Notes: a model not told the origin generated them from the sequence alone. A stretch of DNA of 64,000 nucleotides from Paraburkholderia bonniea (GCF_009455625.1 NZ_QPEQ01000001.1:3100001-3164000), one strand, 5' to 3'. Counted from the first letter of the stretch, positions 38,810 to 49,734 are shown. Numbers and translations: made by a program.

Positions 38810-39577
38810 ATGGCAAAGCCACGCCGTACAACGAAGCAATCGAAACAAGCCGGGGGAACGTTTCTCGGTATCGTGCTGGGCCTGATCGTCGGCCTCGCCG
38901 TCGCAGTCGTCGTCGCGCTCTATATCACGCGCGCGCCAACGCCATTTGTATCGAAGGTTGCGCCGCCAGCAACCGCGCCAGCCGATACCACTCAAGCCCC
39001 GCCATTCGACCCGAACCGGCCGCTGCAAGGCAAAACACCTGGCCAGCCGGTCACGCCTCAAGCCGCGCAACCCTCGCCGCCCAACACCGCACCGGGTGCA
39101 ACCAGCAACCAGACGCAGGCAGCAGGCCTGCTCGACGAGCCACAAATCGTCGAAGTGCCCCCCTCCAGCGGCAACGGCATAGCCGTCGCACCCAAACCCG
39201 CGCCGGAAAAAGACACCACTGCCGCCACGCCACCGGCCAAAAAACCGTCAACCGCCACCACGGCAAGCACTCCCGTCAACGGCAACGCACCGGCACCCGC
39301 CACCAAACCAGGCGCGGCCTCCAGCGCGGCTGATGCCACCACCGGGTACTTCCTCCAGGTCGGGGCATATAAAACCGCGGCGGATGCTGAGCAACAGCGC
39401 GCACGGCTGGCCTTCCAGGGCTTTGAATCGAAAGTCACGCTGCGTGAAGCCGGTGGCGTCACGTATTACCGAGTGCGTATCGGGCCGTTTGCGAAGTTCG
39501 ATGACATGAATGCTGCCCGTCAACGGCTCTCCAGCGCTGGCGTCGATACCGCCGTCATCCGCTTCACCAAACAGTAA
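38810..39577 (+). CDS. SPOR-domain inner-membrane protein (FtsN/DedD type)
   Basis: A 255-residue protein: short basic cytosolic tail, one transmembrane helix (about 17-42, TFLGIVLGLIVGLAVAVVVALYI), a long Pro/Ala/Thr-rich periplasmic linker, and a C-terminal SPOR domain (about 178-255, YFLQVGAYKTAADAEQQRARLAFQGF) that binds denuded glycan strands at the division septum. The plan is that of FtsN, but assignment as FtsN itself needs more. The ATG at 38810 follows GCAGGTG. Confidence 0.88.
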   Translation: MAKPRRTTKQSKQAGGTFLGIVLGLIVGLAVAVVVALYITRAPTPFVSKVAPPATAPADTTQAPPFDPNRPLQGKTPGQPVTPQAAQPSPPNTAPGATSNQTQAAGLLDEPQIVEVPPSSGNGIAVAPKPAPEKDTTAATPPAKKPSTATTASTPVNGNAPAPATKPGAASSAADATTGYFLQVGAYKTAADAEQQRARLAFQGFESKVTLREAGGVTYYRVRIGPFAKFDDMNAARQRLSSAGVDTAVIRFTKQ

Positions 39578-39700
39578 TTCCAGCGCCCGCACTGAAGCAC
39601 ACTGAACCTTCAGCGCGCGGCGCGAGTCTCAAACAACGCTTTACGCGGATGCTCAAGCGTCCGGACATTCAATCAGCACCACTCAACCAATCGACCAGAT

Positions 39701-40339
39701 ATGAAAAAATTGCTCGGTATCCTGTTCCTCTCCCTTGGTTTTGCCGCCAGCGCGGCGCACGCCGCACCCGCTGATCCGGTTGCGGGCAAGCAATACACCG
39801 TGCTGGCTGCACCGCAGTCAGCCGACGTGCCCGCAGGCAAGATCGAAGTCCTCGAATTCTTCTGGTACGGCTGCCCGCATTGCAGCGAATTCGATCCGAT
39901 TCTTGAAACGTGGATCAAACGCCAAGGCCCGGACGTCGTGTTCAAGCGCGTGCCAGTTGCGTTCCGCGACGACTTCATCCCTCACTCGAAGCTCTACCAC
40001 GCGCTTGATGCAATGGGCCTCGCCCAGCAGCTCACGCCAAAAATCTTCAACGAAATTCACGTCAACAAGAACTACCTGATGACGCCCGAAGATCAGGCCA
40101 AATTCCTCGCTAAAAACGGCGTCGATACGAAGAAGTTCATGGAAGCCTACAACTCGTTTTCGACGCAAAGCGCCGTGCAGCGCGATAAAAAGCTGCTGGC
40201 CGACTACAAGATCGACGGCGTCCCAGCACTCATCGTGCAAGGCAAGTACCTCACCGGCCCCAGCCTGACCAACAGCCTGCCAGGCACCGTGCAAGTGCTC
40301 GACTATCTCGTCACGCAAGTTCGCGCGAAAAAGATGTAA
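39701..40339 (+). CDS. dsbA: Thiol:disulfide interchange protein DsbA
   Basis: Periplasmic oxidase that puts disulfides into exported proteins. The signal peptide is residues 1-22 (ending AHA-AP); the thioredoxin fold carries the redox motif CPHC at 58-61, and the cis-proline lies in DGVPALIV. The 212-residue length matches. It is followed by an SDR gene whose start overlaps its stop by one base (TAATG). Confidence 0.95.
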   Translation: MKKLLGILFLSLGFAASAAHAAPADPVAGKQYTVLAAPQSADVPAGKIEVLEFFWYGCPHCSEFDPILETWIKRQGPDVVFKRVPVAFRDDFIPHSKLYHALDAMGLAQQLTPKIFNEIHVNKNYLMTPEDQAKFLAKNGVDTKKFMEAYNSFSTQSAVQRDKKLLADYKIDGVPALIVQGKYLTGPSLTNSLPGTVQVLDYLVTQVRAKKM

Positions 40340-41139
40340 TGCCCAAAGGCACCGGAATGAGCCCACCCCTGAAGGTTTTCATTACCGGTGCCTCTAGCGG
40401 CATTGGCCTGGCGCTCGCTGCCGAATACACCCGGCGCGGCGCCATTCTCGGTCTGGCCGCCCGGCGCGGCGACGCTCTCCGCCAGTTCCAGCAAGCTCAT
40501 CCGCAACACCTCATTGCGATTTATCCCGTCGATGTCTGCGACGCCGAAGCACTCGCTGCGGCGGCGGCCCAGTTCATCGCGCAGCACGGCTGCCCCGACG
40601 TCGTTATCGCCAACGCAGGCATCAGCCGTGGCGCGCTGACCGGCCAGGGCGATCTCGCCATCTTCCGTGAGGTGATGGACGTCAACTACTACGGCATGGT
40701 CGCCACCTTCGAACCCTTCGTTGCCGCCATGTGCGCGGCGCGCCGCGGCACGCTCGCAGGCGTAGCCAGCGTGGCTGGCGTGCGTGGCCTGCCAGGGTCG
40801 GGGGCCTATAGCGCGTCGAAAGCGGCAGCACTGAAGTATCTCGAAGCGTTGCGCGTCGAGATGCGGCCACTCGGGGTCGCGGTCGTCACCATTGCGCCGG
40901 GCTATATCCGCACGCCAATGACCGCGCAGAATCCCTATCCGATGCCATTTCTGATGGATGCCAGCCGTTTCGCGGTGAAGGTCGTAGATGGAATCGCGCG
41001 CAAGGTGTCATTCGCGGTCTATCCGTGGCCGATGCGGATCGCTGCGATGCTGCTGCACGTGATGCCGCGCTGGCTGTACGACCGCCTGTTCGAAAAAGCG
41101 CCGCGCAAACCCCGTGCCGCTGACAACACGCCGCCATAA
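40339..41139 (+). CDS. Short-chain dehydrogenase/reductase
   Basis: A 266-residue SDR with the NAD(P) motif GASSGIG (about 18-24), the NAG motif ANAG, and the catalytic YSASK with Ser in VASVAG. The C-terminal 40 residues add a hydrophobic helix (MRIAAMLLHVMPRWLYDRLF), so membrane association is possible. The substrate is unknown. A later ATG at 40357 is an alternative start. Confidence 0.88.
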   Translation: MPKGTGMSPPLKVFITGASSGIGLALAAEYTRRGAILGLAARRGDALRQFQQAHPQHLIAIYPVDVCDAEALAAAAAQFIAQHGCPDVVIANAGISRGALTGQGDLAIFREVMDVNYYGMVATFEPFVAAMCAARRGTLAGVASVAGVRGLPGSGAYSASKAAALKYLEALRVEMRPLGVAVVTIAPGYIRTPMTAQNPYPMPFLMDASRFAVKVVDGIARKVSFAVYPWPMRIAAMLLHVMPRWLYDRLFEKAPRKPRAADNTPP

Positions 41140-41578
41140 CGCCCGCCGCACACGCTGCAAAAGCCGTAACGCCGTTGCTTGCAGTTGATCTCTGATGACC
41201 ATGGCTAGCCCCACCGCCTGGCTCGTCCACTTTGGCTTAGGCACGTATCCGGGCCTCTTCCACCCGAAATCTGGCGTAGGGCATCTGGCCTGCGGCATAT
41301 GCCATACGCCATCTGTCATGAGCCACCGCCCGCTTCATCCGCCATACCGGTATGAAGATTCTGTTGTTGTCGCCGCCAGCCCTGTTCGCTAAGCTTTCAG
41401 CCCAGCGCGGGGCACGCGATATGCGATACACGATGCACAGCGGCCCTGCTCACCCGCCTCAAATAATCAACCTGACCGGGGCAGCCCGCCACACGCAGCC
41501 CCCTTGCTTGCCGCATCGCCTCACGCCGCGCCACACCGCGTCATGCTGCGCTCGCTCACTTTCGTCATCGGAGACCCT
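41140..41578. other. Intergenic stretch with no recognised gene
   Basis: About 440 bp between the SDR gene and the substrate-binding-protein gene. No gene, RNA or clear promoter was recognised. Confidence 0.4.
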
Positions 41579-43165
41579 ATGCGTTTCAAACTGCTCGCTG
41601 CTGCCCTGCTCGTCACGGCCCCGGCGCTTGTGTTCGCCCGGCCCCTCACGGTCTGCACCGAATCCAGCCCCGATGGCTTCGATGTGGTCCAGTTCAATTC
41701 GCTGGTCACCACCAATGCTTCGGCGGATGTGATCTTTAACTCGCTGGTGAGCTACGACGAAGCGACGAAAAAAATCGCCCCGGCACTCGCCAGCACATGG
41801 GAAGTCAGCCCCGATGGCCTCAGCTACACCTTTCATCTCCGGCCGAATGTCGCGTTCCAGACCACGCGCTATTTCAAGCCAAGCCGCACACTGAATGCCG
41901 ACGATGTGGTGTTTTCGTTCGACCGCATGCTGAACGACAGCAATCCATGGCACAAGCTCACCGGCGCGAGTGGTTTCCCGCACGCCCAATCAATGGGCTT
42001 GCCCAAGCTCATCAAGTCCGTCACGAAGGTCGATGACCAGACCGTGCGCTTTACGCTGACTGAGCCCAACGCCACCTTCGCCTCGATTCTGACGATGGGC
42101 TTCGCCTCGATCTATTCCGCCGAATACGCCAGCCAGTTGCTCAAGGCAGGTCAGCCCGCGCTGCTGAACACCCAGCCGGTAGGCACCGGCCCCTTCATGC
42201 TGAAGAGCTATACGAAAGACGCGCTGATTCGCTACGACGTGAACCCCGGCTACTGGGGCGACAAGCCCAAGGTCAGCAGCCTGATTTACGTCATCACGCC
42301 AGACGCCACGGTGCGAGCGCAAAAGGTCAAGGCAGGCGAATGCCAGATCGCGCTGTCGCCCAAGCCGCAAGATATCGCTCGCGCCCGAGGCGATAAAACG
42401 CTGGCGATCGTCCAGACACCTGCGTTCATGACCGCCTTTGTCGCGCTCAATACGCAGAAAAAACCGCTCGATAACGTCAAGGTGCGCACTGCGCTGAACA
42501 TGGCTTTTGACCGCACGACCTATCTCAAGGCGGTATTCGACAACACGGCCACGGCCGCGATCAACCCATGGCCGCCCAACACCTGGAGCGACGACAAATC
42601 AACCAAGCCATGGCCTTACGACCCCGTGAAAGCGAAGCAGCTACTCGCCGAAGCGGGCTATCCGGCAGGCTTCCAGACCACGATCTGGGTGCGGCCAAAC
42701 GGCAGTGTGCTCAACCCCAACCCGAAGGCCGGCGCGGAACTGCTGCAAGCGGACTTCGCCAGAATTGGCGTCAAGGCTCAGGTGAAAGTGATCGAATGGG
42801 GCGAGCTCATCAAGCAGGCCAAGCAAGGCCAGCACGATGCGCTGTTCATGGGCTGGGCGGGCGACAACGGCGACCCGGATAACTACCTGACACCGCTGTT
42901 TAGCTGCAACGCGGTGAAGTCGGGCATCAACTTCGCCCGCTATTGCAATCCAAAGCTCGACAAGCTGATCGCTGATGGCCGTACCAGCTCGGACCAGGCC
43001 ACGCGCACCAAGGCCTATGAAGCAGCGCAGCAGATGATCCACAACGAGGCGCTGTGGATTCCGCTGGGCTATCCGATGGCCACGGCGATCACCCGCACGA
43101 ATGTCAGCGGCTACCGCGTGAGCCCGTTTGGACGGCAAAACTTCACCACCGTGGTGGTGCGTTAA
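41579..43165 (+). CDS. ABC transporter substrate-binding protein, dipeptide type
   Basis: A 528-residue periplasmic solute-binding protein of family 5 (DppA/OppA). Signal peptide residues 1-20 end VFA-RP; the mature chain has the family pattern (LASTWEVSPDGLSYTFHLRPNVAF, then DDVVFSFDRMLND). The start at 41579 has CGGAG 6 nt upstream. It resembles DppA; no permease or ATPase gene is nearby. The ligand is probably short peptides or haem but is not evident. Confidence 0.9.
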   Translation: MRFKLLAAALLVTAPALVFARPLTVCTESSPDGFDVVQFNSLVTTNASADVIFNSLVSYDEATKKIAPALASTWEVSPDGLSYTFHLRPNVAFQTTRYFKPSRTLNADDVVFSFDRMLNDSNPWHKLTGASGFPHAQSMGLPKLIKSVTKVDDQTVRFTLTEPNATFASILTMGFASIYSAEYASQLLKAGQPALLNTQPVGTGPFMLKSYTKDALIRYDVNPGYWGDKPKVSSLIYVITPDATVRAQKVKAGECQIALSPKPQDIARARGDKTLAIVQTPAFMTAFVALNTQKKPLDNVKVRTALNMAFDRTTYLKAVFDNTATAAINPWPPNTWSDDKSTKPWPYDPVKAKQLLAEAGYPAGFQTTIWVRPNGSVLNPNPKAGAELLQADFARIGVKAQVKVIEWGELIKQAKQGQHDALFMGWAGDNGDPDNYLTPLFSCNAVKSGINFARYCNPKLDKLIADGRTSSDQATRTKAYEAAQQMIHNEALWIPLGYPMATAITRTNVSGYRVSPFGRQNFTTVVVR

Positions 43166-43213
43166 ACGCTCAACATTCAACATTCAACGCCCAGGCGCCC
43201 AGCACGCAGACGC

Positions 43214-44296
43214 TCACGCCGCCGGGGGCACCGTGGAAAAACGCCACACCCCGGCTGCATCCTGCATGCGCGTCAGTTCGCCCGCCAGCCATAGCAAATG
43301 CAAATGCGCGAGCGCTTCGCCAAGCGCAAACGTCATCTGATGCAGATCGAGCCGGCGGCGAAACATCATCGGCACGATATCGGCGGCGCTCTGGGGTTGC
43401 ACCGCGCAGGCGGCGCGCACCTCCTCAAGGCGCGCCGCATGATGCTCACGCAACTGCCGGATACGAATCTGCACGCCGCGAAACGGCTTGCCATGCGAAG
43501 GCAGAGCCAGCGTATCGGGGAGCATCGTTTCATAGCGCCCCAGCGCTTCCAGATAGAGCGCGAGCGGATTGCCTTCCGGTTCGATATCGAACACCGACAC
43601 ATTGGTCGAAATACGCGGCAACACCATATCGCCCGAGATCAGCACGCCAGCGCGCTCGCAATGCAGCGCGCAATGCTCAGGCGAGTGGCCAAAGCCCGTC
43701 ACCACATGCCATGTCTCGCCGCCAATCAGCAACCTGTCGCCATCGCGCATGCGCCGGTACTGCTGCGGCATGGCGGGCACCAGCTCGGCGTAATAGCCCT
43801 GACGCTGGCGCAGACTAGCCAGCGACGCTTCATCGCTCACGCCATGGCGCGCGAAATGACGCGCGGCACCGGCTCCGCCCGCGCCGGAATCGCCTGCCGC
43901 CATCACCCGGCCCATCATGTATTCGCCCAACGACATCCATAACCGCACCGACCAGCGCCGATGCTCCCCGCCCTCGCACAACCAGTGCGCGAGCCCAAGA
44001 TGATCGGGATGGCAATGCGTGACGATGACCCGCAACACCGGCAAGCCTTCCAGCACATGCTCGAATACGTGCTCCCAGTGCGCCTTGATGGTGTCGGTGG
44101 CAATGCCGCAATCCACTACGGTCCAGCCTCGCTGGCCGTCGATCTCGTCACGCAGCAGCCACAGGTTGATGTGATCGAGCGCAAACGGTAATGGCATCCG
44201 CAGCCAGAACACGCCAGGCGCAACTTCATGCGCCTCACCCGCAGGTGGCAAGACATCGGCAAACGGGTAATCGAGTTGGTGTTCGAGTGCATTCAT
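43214..44296 (-). CDS. MBL-fold metallo-hydrolase
   Basis: A 360-residue metallo-beta-lactamase-fold hydrolase. The metal motif THCHPDHLG gives His94, His96, Asp98 and His99; later ligands are in TGFGHSPEHCALH and LISGDMVLPR. The C-terminal helical part matches the LACTB2-like / winged-helix type of MBL thioesterases. Substrate unknown. The gene is divergent from a MerR regulator. Confidence 0.87.
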   Translation of the reverse strand: MNALEHQLDYPFADVLPPAGEAHEVAPGVFWLRMPLPFALDHINLWLLRDEIDGQRGWTVVDCGIATDTIKAHWEHVFEHVLEGLPVLRVIVTHCHPDHLGLAHWLCEGGEHRRWSVRLWMSLGEYMMGRVMAAGDSGAGGAGAARHFARHGVSDEASLASLRQRQGYYAELVPAMPQQYRRMRDGDRLLIGGETWHVVTGFGHSPEHCALHCERAGVLISGDMVLPRISTNVSVFDIEPEGNPLALYLEALGRYETMLPDTLALPSHGKPFRGVQIRIRQLREHHAARLEEVRAACAVQPQSAADIVPMMFRRRLDLHQMTFALGEALAHLHLLWLAGELTRMQDAAGVWRFSTVPPAA

Positions 44297-44542
44297 GGTG
44301 GGGGGCTTGCTCCATCGACAGCCGGGCAGGGGAAGTTTGGGGTCAATGCGCTGGACAACACGCTGGCCAATGTACAGAGCGCCGCAAGTAGCAGTACAAG
44401 TAGCAACATCAGTAGCGGCGCGGAAAAGACGCCCATGGAGGTGCGCAACTGGGGACGCAGGTTGCGCTTTGATCTGGTTGACGATAACGTAAACGGCGAT
44501 TTTATCGCCCACCTTGCTGCGCTGCCTGTCCGGACTATCCCG

Positions 44543-44953
44543 ATGAATCCGCATTACACAATTGCCGAGCTTGCGCGTGAATTCGACGTGACACCCCGCG
44601 CGATCCGTTTTTATGAAGATCAAGGGTTGCTCGCGCCCAGCCGCGAAGGTCCAGGCGGCCTGCGGCGGGTGTATTCAGGACGCGACCGCACCCGGCTCAA
44701 ACTAACCTTGCGCGGCAAACGGCTGGGCTTCACGCTCTCCGAGATCCGTGACCTGCTCGATCTATACGACTCCCCCACCGACACCGTGCCGCAGCTTCAG
44801 GCGTTTCTGGCCACCGTGGCACGTCACCGCGAGGTGCTGGAGCGTCAGCGTGAAGACCTGAACACCACGCTCGAAGAACTCACGCAATACGAAGCCGAAG
44901 CCCGCACGCTGCTGCAACACAACCAGGCCGCGCACGCGGACCACGCCAGCTAA
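44543..44953 (+). CDS. MerR-family regulator, LiuR-like
   Basis: A 136-residue MerR regulator starting MNPHYTIAELAREFDVTPRAIRFYEDQGLL, with the winged helix-turn-helix in residues 1-70 and a coiled-coil dimer helix after it. No metal-binding cysteines are visible. The sequence resembles LiuR, which in proteobacteria controls branched-chain amino-acid breakdown. No liu genes are adjacent here, although acyl-CoA dehydrogenase and thiolase genes lie 3-6 kb away. ATG 44543 is chosen over a long upstream frame that overlaps the MBL gene. Confidence 0.83.
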   Translation: MNPHYTIAELAREFDVTPRAIRFYEDQGLLAPSREGPGGLRRVYSGRDRTRLKLTLRGKRLGFTLSEIRDLLDLYDSPTDTVPQLQAFLATVARHREVLERQREDLNTTLEELTQYEAEARTLLQHNQAAHADHAS

Positions 44954-45022
44954 AGCCTCGCTAGCCCGCTCCGGCGCTACAATCGCCGGGCTTTCACGAC
45001 ACAGGATGAATGCGCGGCCGTT

Positions 45023-46813
45023 ATGAATCACTTCCCCAAACTGCTGTCATCGCAAATCGGCTTTGATGTCGCGCAAACGATGCTCGAAGGCTTCGAGCGG
45101 CACTACGCGATTTTTCGCGCAGCGGCGCAACGCGCCAAAAGCCTGTTCGAAAACGCCGACTGGCACACGTTGCAAACGCTGGCCCGCGAGCGCATCACGT
45201 CATACGACGAACGCGTACAAGAATGCGTCGAGCTGCTTGAAGACGAATACGACGCCGAAAACATCGACGACGACATCTGGCAGCAGATCAAACTGCACTA
45301 CATCGGCTTGCTCACCACTCATCGCCAGCCCGAATGCGCCGAAACGTTTTTCAATTCGGTTTGCTGCAAGATCCTGCATCGTTCGTACTTCAATAACGAT
45401 TTCATCTTTGTCCGGCCCGCGATCTCCACCGAATACATCGAGAACGACGAACCCGCTGCCAAGCCCACTTACCGGGCGTATTACCCCGCACGCGACGGCC
45501 TCGAACAGACGCTAACGCGCATCGTCACGAACTTCCAGCTCAAGCCTTCATTCGAAAACCTGCCACGTGATGTGGCCTGCATGATGCAAGCCATTGATGA
45601 GGCATTCGGCTCATTCGAGCAGGCGGCCAACTTCCAGATTCACGTGCTGTCGTCGCTGTTCTATCGCAACAAGTCGGCGTATATCGTCGGGCGCATCATC
45701 AACGGCGACCGGGTACAGCCTTTCGCAGTGCCGTTGCGCCATGTCACGCGGGGCCAGCTGGTGCTCGATACGGTGCTGCTCAAGCGCGAGCAGTTGCTCA
45801 TCATCTTCAGCTTCTCGCACTCGTATTTTCTGGTCGATATGGAAGTGCCTTCGGCTTATGTCGAATTCCTCCGCACGATCATGCCGGGCAAGCCCAAAGC
45901 GGAGATCTACACCTCGGTGGGTCTGCAAAAGCAGGGCAAGAACCTGTTCTACCGCGACTTGCTGCATCACCTGTCGCATTCGAGCGACCCGTTCATCATC
46001 GCGCCGGGTATCAAAGGGCTGGTGATGCTGGTGTTCACGCTGCCGTCGTTTCCTTACGTCTTCAAGCTGATTAAAGACAACTTCCCGCCCCCTAAGGAAA
46101 CCACCCGCGCCCAGATCCAGGAAAAGTACCAACTGGTGAAACGTCACGACCGGTTGGGACGGATGGCCGACACGCTGGAGTATTCAAGCGTCGCTTTGCC
46201 GCTCGCGCGGCTGGATGATGCGCTGCTGCGTGAGCTGGAAAAAGAAGCGCCTTCGATGATCGAGTACGAAGGCGACAAGCTCGTGATCCGGCATGTGTAT
46301 ATCGAGCGCCGCATGGTGCCGCTCAACCTGTTCCTGCAAAACGGCACCGATGAGGACGTCGATCATGGCGTGCAGGAATACGGCAATGCCGTCAAAGAAC
46401 TCATACAAGCCAATATTTTTCCGGGAGACATGCTGTACAAAAACTTTGGTGTCACCCGTCATGGCCGCGTCGTGTTCTACGACTATGACGAGATCGAGTA
46501 TCTGACCGACTGCAACGTGCGGGCCGTGCCCCAGGCGCGTCATGAGGAAGACGAAATGTCTGGCGAGCCGTGGTACAGCGTCGGGCCGCACGACATCTTT
46601 CCGCAAACCTACGGCACGTTCCTGCTGGGCGATCCACGCGTGCGCGAGGCCTTCCTGAAACACCATGCTGACTTTTTTGAACCCGCACTCTGGCAGCGGC
46701 ACAAAGATCATCTTCTGCAAGGCGAGCTACCCGATTTTTATCCTTATGAGCAGCGCGAGCGGTTTTGCGTCCGTTATCCAGAACGCTTTGCCCCACCGTC
46801 ACGCATTCTGTAA
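45023..46813 (+). CDS. aceK: Isocitrate dehydrogenase kinase/phosphatase
   Basis: Bifunctional regulator that phosphorylates and dephosphorylates isocitrate dehydrogenase, steering carbon into the glyoxylate shunt during growth on acetate. The 596-residue product has the regulatory N-terminal half and a kinase-like fold with the nucleotide loop [12 protein letters not shown] near 326 and the acidic [10 protein letters not shown] near 490. A TACAAT at 44978-44983 may be its -10. The glyoxylate-shunt genes aceA/aceB are not in the window. Confidence 0.96.
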   Translation: MNHFPKLLSSQIGFDVAQTMLEGFERHYAIFRAAAQRAKSLFENADWHTLQTLARERITSYDERVQECVELLEDEYDAENIDDDIWQQIKLHYIGLLTTHRQPECAETFFNSVCCKILHRSYFNNDFIFVRPAISTEYIENDEPAAKPTYRAYYPARDGLEQTLTRIVTNFQLKPSFENLPRDVACMMQAIDEAFGSFEQAANFQIHVLSSLFYRNKSAYIVGRIINGDRVQPFAVPLRHVTRGQLVLDTVLLKREQLLIIFSFSHSYFLVDMEVPSAYVEFLRTIMPGKPKAEIYTSVGLQKQGKNLFYRDLLHHLSHSSDPFIIAPGIKGLVMLVFTLPSFPYVFKLIKDNFPPPKETTRAQIQEKYQLVKRHDRLGRMADTLEYSSVALPLARLDDALLRELEKEAPSMIEYEGDKLVIRHVYIERRMVPLNLFLQNGTDEDVDHGVQEYGNAVKELIQANIFPGDMLYKNFGVTRHGRVVFYDYDEIEYLTDCNVRAVPQARHEEDEMSGEPWYSVGPHDIFPQTYGTFLLGDPRVREAFLKHHADFFEPALWQRHKDHLLQGELPDFYPYEQRERFCVRYPERFAPPSRIL

Positions 46814-46861
46814 TGACCCGGACCGGTCTTTCGGCCCAGCTATTAAACCGACCTGATTGCG

Positions 46862-47638
46862 ATGAACTCAAACCCTGCATCCCCACCCAACCCACTCGCC
46901 CATCTGTTCGACAACAACGATGCGTGGGTGAGCCGCAAGCTGGCGGCTGATCCCGAATATTTTTCCCGCCTCGCTGACCAGCAAACCCCGGAGTATCTGT
47001 GGATCGGCTGCTCCGATTCGCGCGTGCCCGCGAACCAGATCATCGGTCTGCCGCCCGGCGAAGTCTTCGTCCACAGAAACATTGCCAACGTCGTGGTTCA
47101 CAGCGATCTGAACTGCCTCTCGGTGATCCAGTTCGCCGTCGATCTGCTGAAGGTCCGGCACATCATGGTGGTTGGCCACTATGGCTGCTCGGGCGTAGGC
47201 GCGGCGCTGCACGGACGGCGTGTCGGCCTCGCAGATAACTGGCTGCATCACGTGCAGGACGTGCGCGCCAAACATGCTGCGCTGCTGGAAGAATGGCCGC
47301 TTGGCGACGCGCGTCACCGGCGGCTGGTCGAACTCAACACGATTGAGCAGGTAGTCAACGTGTGCCGCACCACCATCGTCAACGATGCCTGGGCGCGCGG
47401 CCAGGAGCTCACCGTGCATGGCTGGGCCTATGGCGTGCATGACGGACGGGTCCGCGATCTCGGCATGACCATCAGCGAAATCGACGCGCTCGACAACACC
47501 TATGCCGCGTGTGTCAATGCAGTCTCGGCCAGCCGTGCACACGCGACAGACAACGATGTGGTCGCCGCCGACGCGGCAAAACTGGGCGACGTGCCCGCTG
47601 TTGTCGCAGGGGTTATCAAGGAGCTAAAGCATGAGTGA
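46862..47638 (+). CDS. can: Beta-class carbonic anhydrase
   Basis: Interconverts CO2 and bicarbonate. The 258-residue product has the zinc ligands Cys50, His106 and Cys109 (CSDSRV and GHYGCSGV) and the Asp52-Arg54 dyad. The 3' end overlaps the thiolase gene by 8 nt, so the genes are cotranscribed. Confidence 0.93.
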   Translation: MNSNPASPPNPLAHLFDNNDAWVSRKLAADPEYFSRLADQQTPEYLWIGCSDSRVPANQIIGLPPGEVFVHRNIANVVVHSDLNCLSVIQFAVDLLKVRHIMVVGHYGCSGVGAALHGRRVGLADNWLHHVQDVRAKHAALLEEWPLGDARHRRLVELNTIEQVVNVCRTTIVNDAWARGQELTVHGWAYGVHDGRVRDLGMTISEIDALDNTYAACVNAVSASRAHATDNDVVAADAAKLGDVPAVVAGVIKELKHE

Positions 47639-48824
47639 AGCCGCCGCTGATCCCGTCGTCATTGCCAGCGTTGCGCGCACCCCGATGGCGGCCCTGCAGG
47701 GCGAATTCGCCACGCTCAGCGCGGCTCAGCTTGGTGCTGCCGCAATTGCCGCCGCGCTTAAGCGCGCAGGTATCGAACCCACGCTAGTGAACGAAGTCAT
47801 CATGGGCTGCGTGCTCGCAGCGGGCCAGGGGCAAGCCCCGGCTCGCCAGGCTGCGCTTGCCGCGGGTCTGGCGCAAAGCACTGGCGCGACCACCGTCAAC
47901 AAGATGTGCGGCTCGGGGATGCGCGCGGTGATGTTCGCCCACGACATGCTGCTGGCAGGTTCAGCGGAAGTCCTCGTAGCAGGCGGTATGGAAAGCATGA
48001 GCAACGCGCCCTACCTGCTGCCCAAAGCGCGTAGCGGCATGCGCATGGGCCACGGCCAGATGCTTGATCACATGTTCACCGACGGGCTCGAAGATGCTTA
48101 TGAAAAAGGCCGTCTGATGGGTTCGTTTGCCGATGCGGCAGCGCTGACGCTGCATCTGTCACGCGCGGCTCAGGACGGCTACGCGCTCGAATCCTTCAAC
48201 CGGGCACGGCAAGCTATCGAAAGCGGTGCGTTCCAGTGGGAGATCGCTTCGGTCACAGTGCCGCGACGCGATGGCGACGTCACCATTCTCCAGGACGAAT
48301 TGCCCTTCAAGGCCGATCTCGACCGGGTCACCACACTCAAACCCGCGTTCAGTCCGGATGGCACCGTGACGGCTGCGAATGCCTCGTCGATTGCCGATGG
48401 TGCTGCTGCACTGGTGCTGATGCGCGCCTCCACCGCCGCCCGGCTAGGAGTGACGCCACTGGCGCAGATCGTCGGACACACCACCTTCGCGCACGCCCCC
48501 GCGCAATTTGTCATCGCGCCGGTGAGCGCGCTCAAGCAACTGCTCAGCAAGAACGGCTGGCGCGCCAGCGAAGTCGATCTCTACGAAATCAACGAAGCCT
48601 TCGCGGTGGTGGCCATGGCCGCCATCCAGGCGCACTACCTGCCGCACAGCAAGGTCAACGTGAACGGCGGTGCCTGTGCCCTTGGACATCCGATTGGCGC
48701 ATCGGGGGCACGCATCCTCGTCACGCTGATTGGCGCGCTACGACAACGCGGGTTGAAACGCGGCGTCGCCAGCTTGTGCATCGGCGGCGGCGAAGCGACC
48801 GCGATGGGCATTGAGCTGATGTAA
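47631..48824 (+). CDS. Acetyl-CoA C-acetyltransferase (thiolase)
   Basis: A 397-residue thiolase. The nucleophile is Cys93 in MCGSGM; the other active-site residues are His353 in GGACALGHPIGASG and Cys383 in CIGGGEATAMGIE, as in biosynthetic thiolases that condense two acetyl-CoA. Its role could be acetoacetyl-CoA formation for PHB or degradation; the context does not decide. Confidence 0.92.
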   Translation: MSEAAADPVVIASVARTPMAALQGEFATLSAAQLGAAAIAAALKRAGIEPTLVNEVIMGCVLAAGQGQAPARQAALAAGLAQSTGATTVNKMCGSGMRAVMFAHDMLLAGSAEVLVAGGMESMSNAPYLLPKARSGMRMGHGQMLDHMFTDGLEDAYEKGRLMGSFADAAALTLHLSRAAQDGYALESFNRARQAIESGAFQWEIASVTVPRRDGDVTILQDELPFKADLDRVTTLKPAFSPDGTVTAANASSIADGAAALVLMRASTAARLGVTPLAQIVGHTTFAHAPAQFVIAPVSALKQLLSKNGWRASEVDLYEINEAFAVVAMAAIQAHYLPHSKVNVNGGACALGHPIGASGARILVTLIGALRQRGLKRGVASLCIGGGEATAMGIELM

Positions 48825-48858
48825 ACACGCGGCGGAGAGCTGCTTCAGCCGGCGCAAG

Positions 48859-48949
<91 letters not shown>

Positions 48950-49044
48950 CTTCAGACTTCAGGCCGGGTGCCGGATGCTTCGTGTGTGTAGTGCTTCGCT
49001 GCTTCATTTGTTACCTCTCCGTCCATTGAGCAAGGAACCTGAGC

Positions 49045-49722
49045 ATGAAAACAGCGCTGATTGTCGGAGCCTCGCGTGGCATTGGCCGTGAGTTCGCGCG
49101 TCAGTATCTCCGTGCGGGCTGGCAAGTGCTAGCCACCGCCCGCGACCCCGCCGCGCTGGAGGCGCTCGACGCCCTGGGCGCGCGCACCTTTGCGCTTGAT
49201 CTCACCGTGCCCAGCCAGATCACGGCGTTCGCACACCAGCTCAATGACGCAGCGCTGGACGCGGCAATCATCGTCTCCGGGGTCTATGGCCCGCGCACGG
49301 AAAGCGTGCAGAACATCAGTGCGGAAGACTTCGCGCACGTGATGAACACCAACGTGCGCGGCCCGATGCAATTACTGCCCGAGCTGCTGCCACGCGTCGA
49401 AGCGGCACACGGCGTACTAGCGGTGATCTCCAGCAAGATGGGTAGCATTGGCGCGGCAAGCGGCACGACTGGCTGGCTGTATCGCGTCAGCAAAGCCGCG
49501 CTAAACGACGCACTGAAACTCACCTCATTGCAGGCTCGTCACGCGGCATGCCTCGCGCTCCATCCTGGCTGGGTGCGCACCGACATGGGGGGTGCGCAAG
49601 CCGCAATCGACCCGGAACACAGCGTCGCGGGCATGCGCAACGTGATTGCCCAAGCCCATAGCGCACCCGCCGCATGCAACGGGCAATTCTTCCAGTACGA
49701 CGGCAGCCCGATCGAGTGGTAA
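49045..49722 (+). CDS. Short-chain dehydrogenase/reductase
   Basis: A 225-residue SDR with GASRGIG near 8-14, VSGVYGP, and the catalytic motif YRVSK. It is followed after 12 bp by an acyl-CoA dehydrogenase gene. Substrate unknown. Confidence 0.88.
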   Translation: MKTALIVGASRGIGREFARQYLRAGWQVLATARDPAALEALDALGARTFALDLTVPSQITAFAHQLNDAALDAAIIVSGVYGPRTESVQNISAEDFAHVMNTNVRGPMQLLPELLPRVEAAHGVLAVISSKMGSIGAASGTTGWLYRVSKAALNDALKLTSLQARHAACLALHPGWVRTDMGGAQAAIDPEHSVAGMRNVIAQAHSAPAACNGQFFQYDGSPIEW

Positions 49723-49734
49723 GGAGAACCCCGC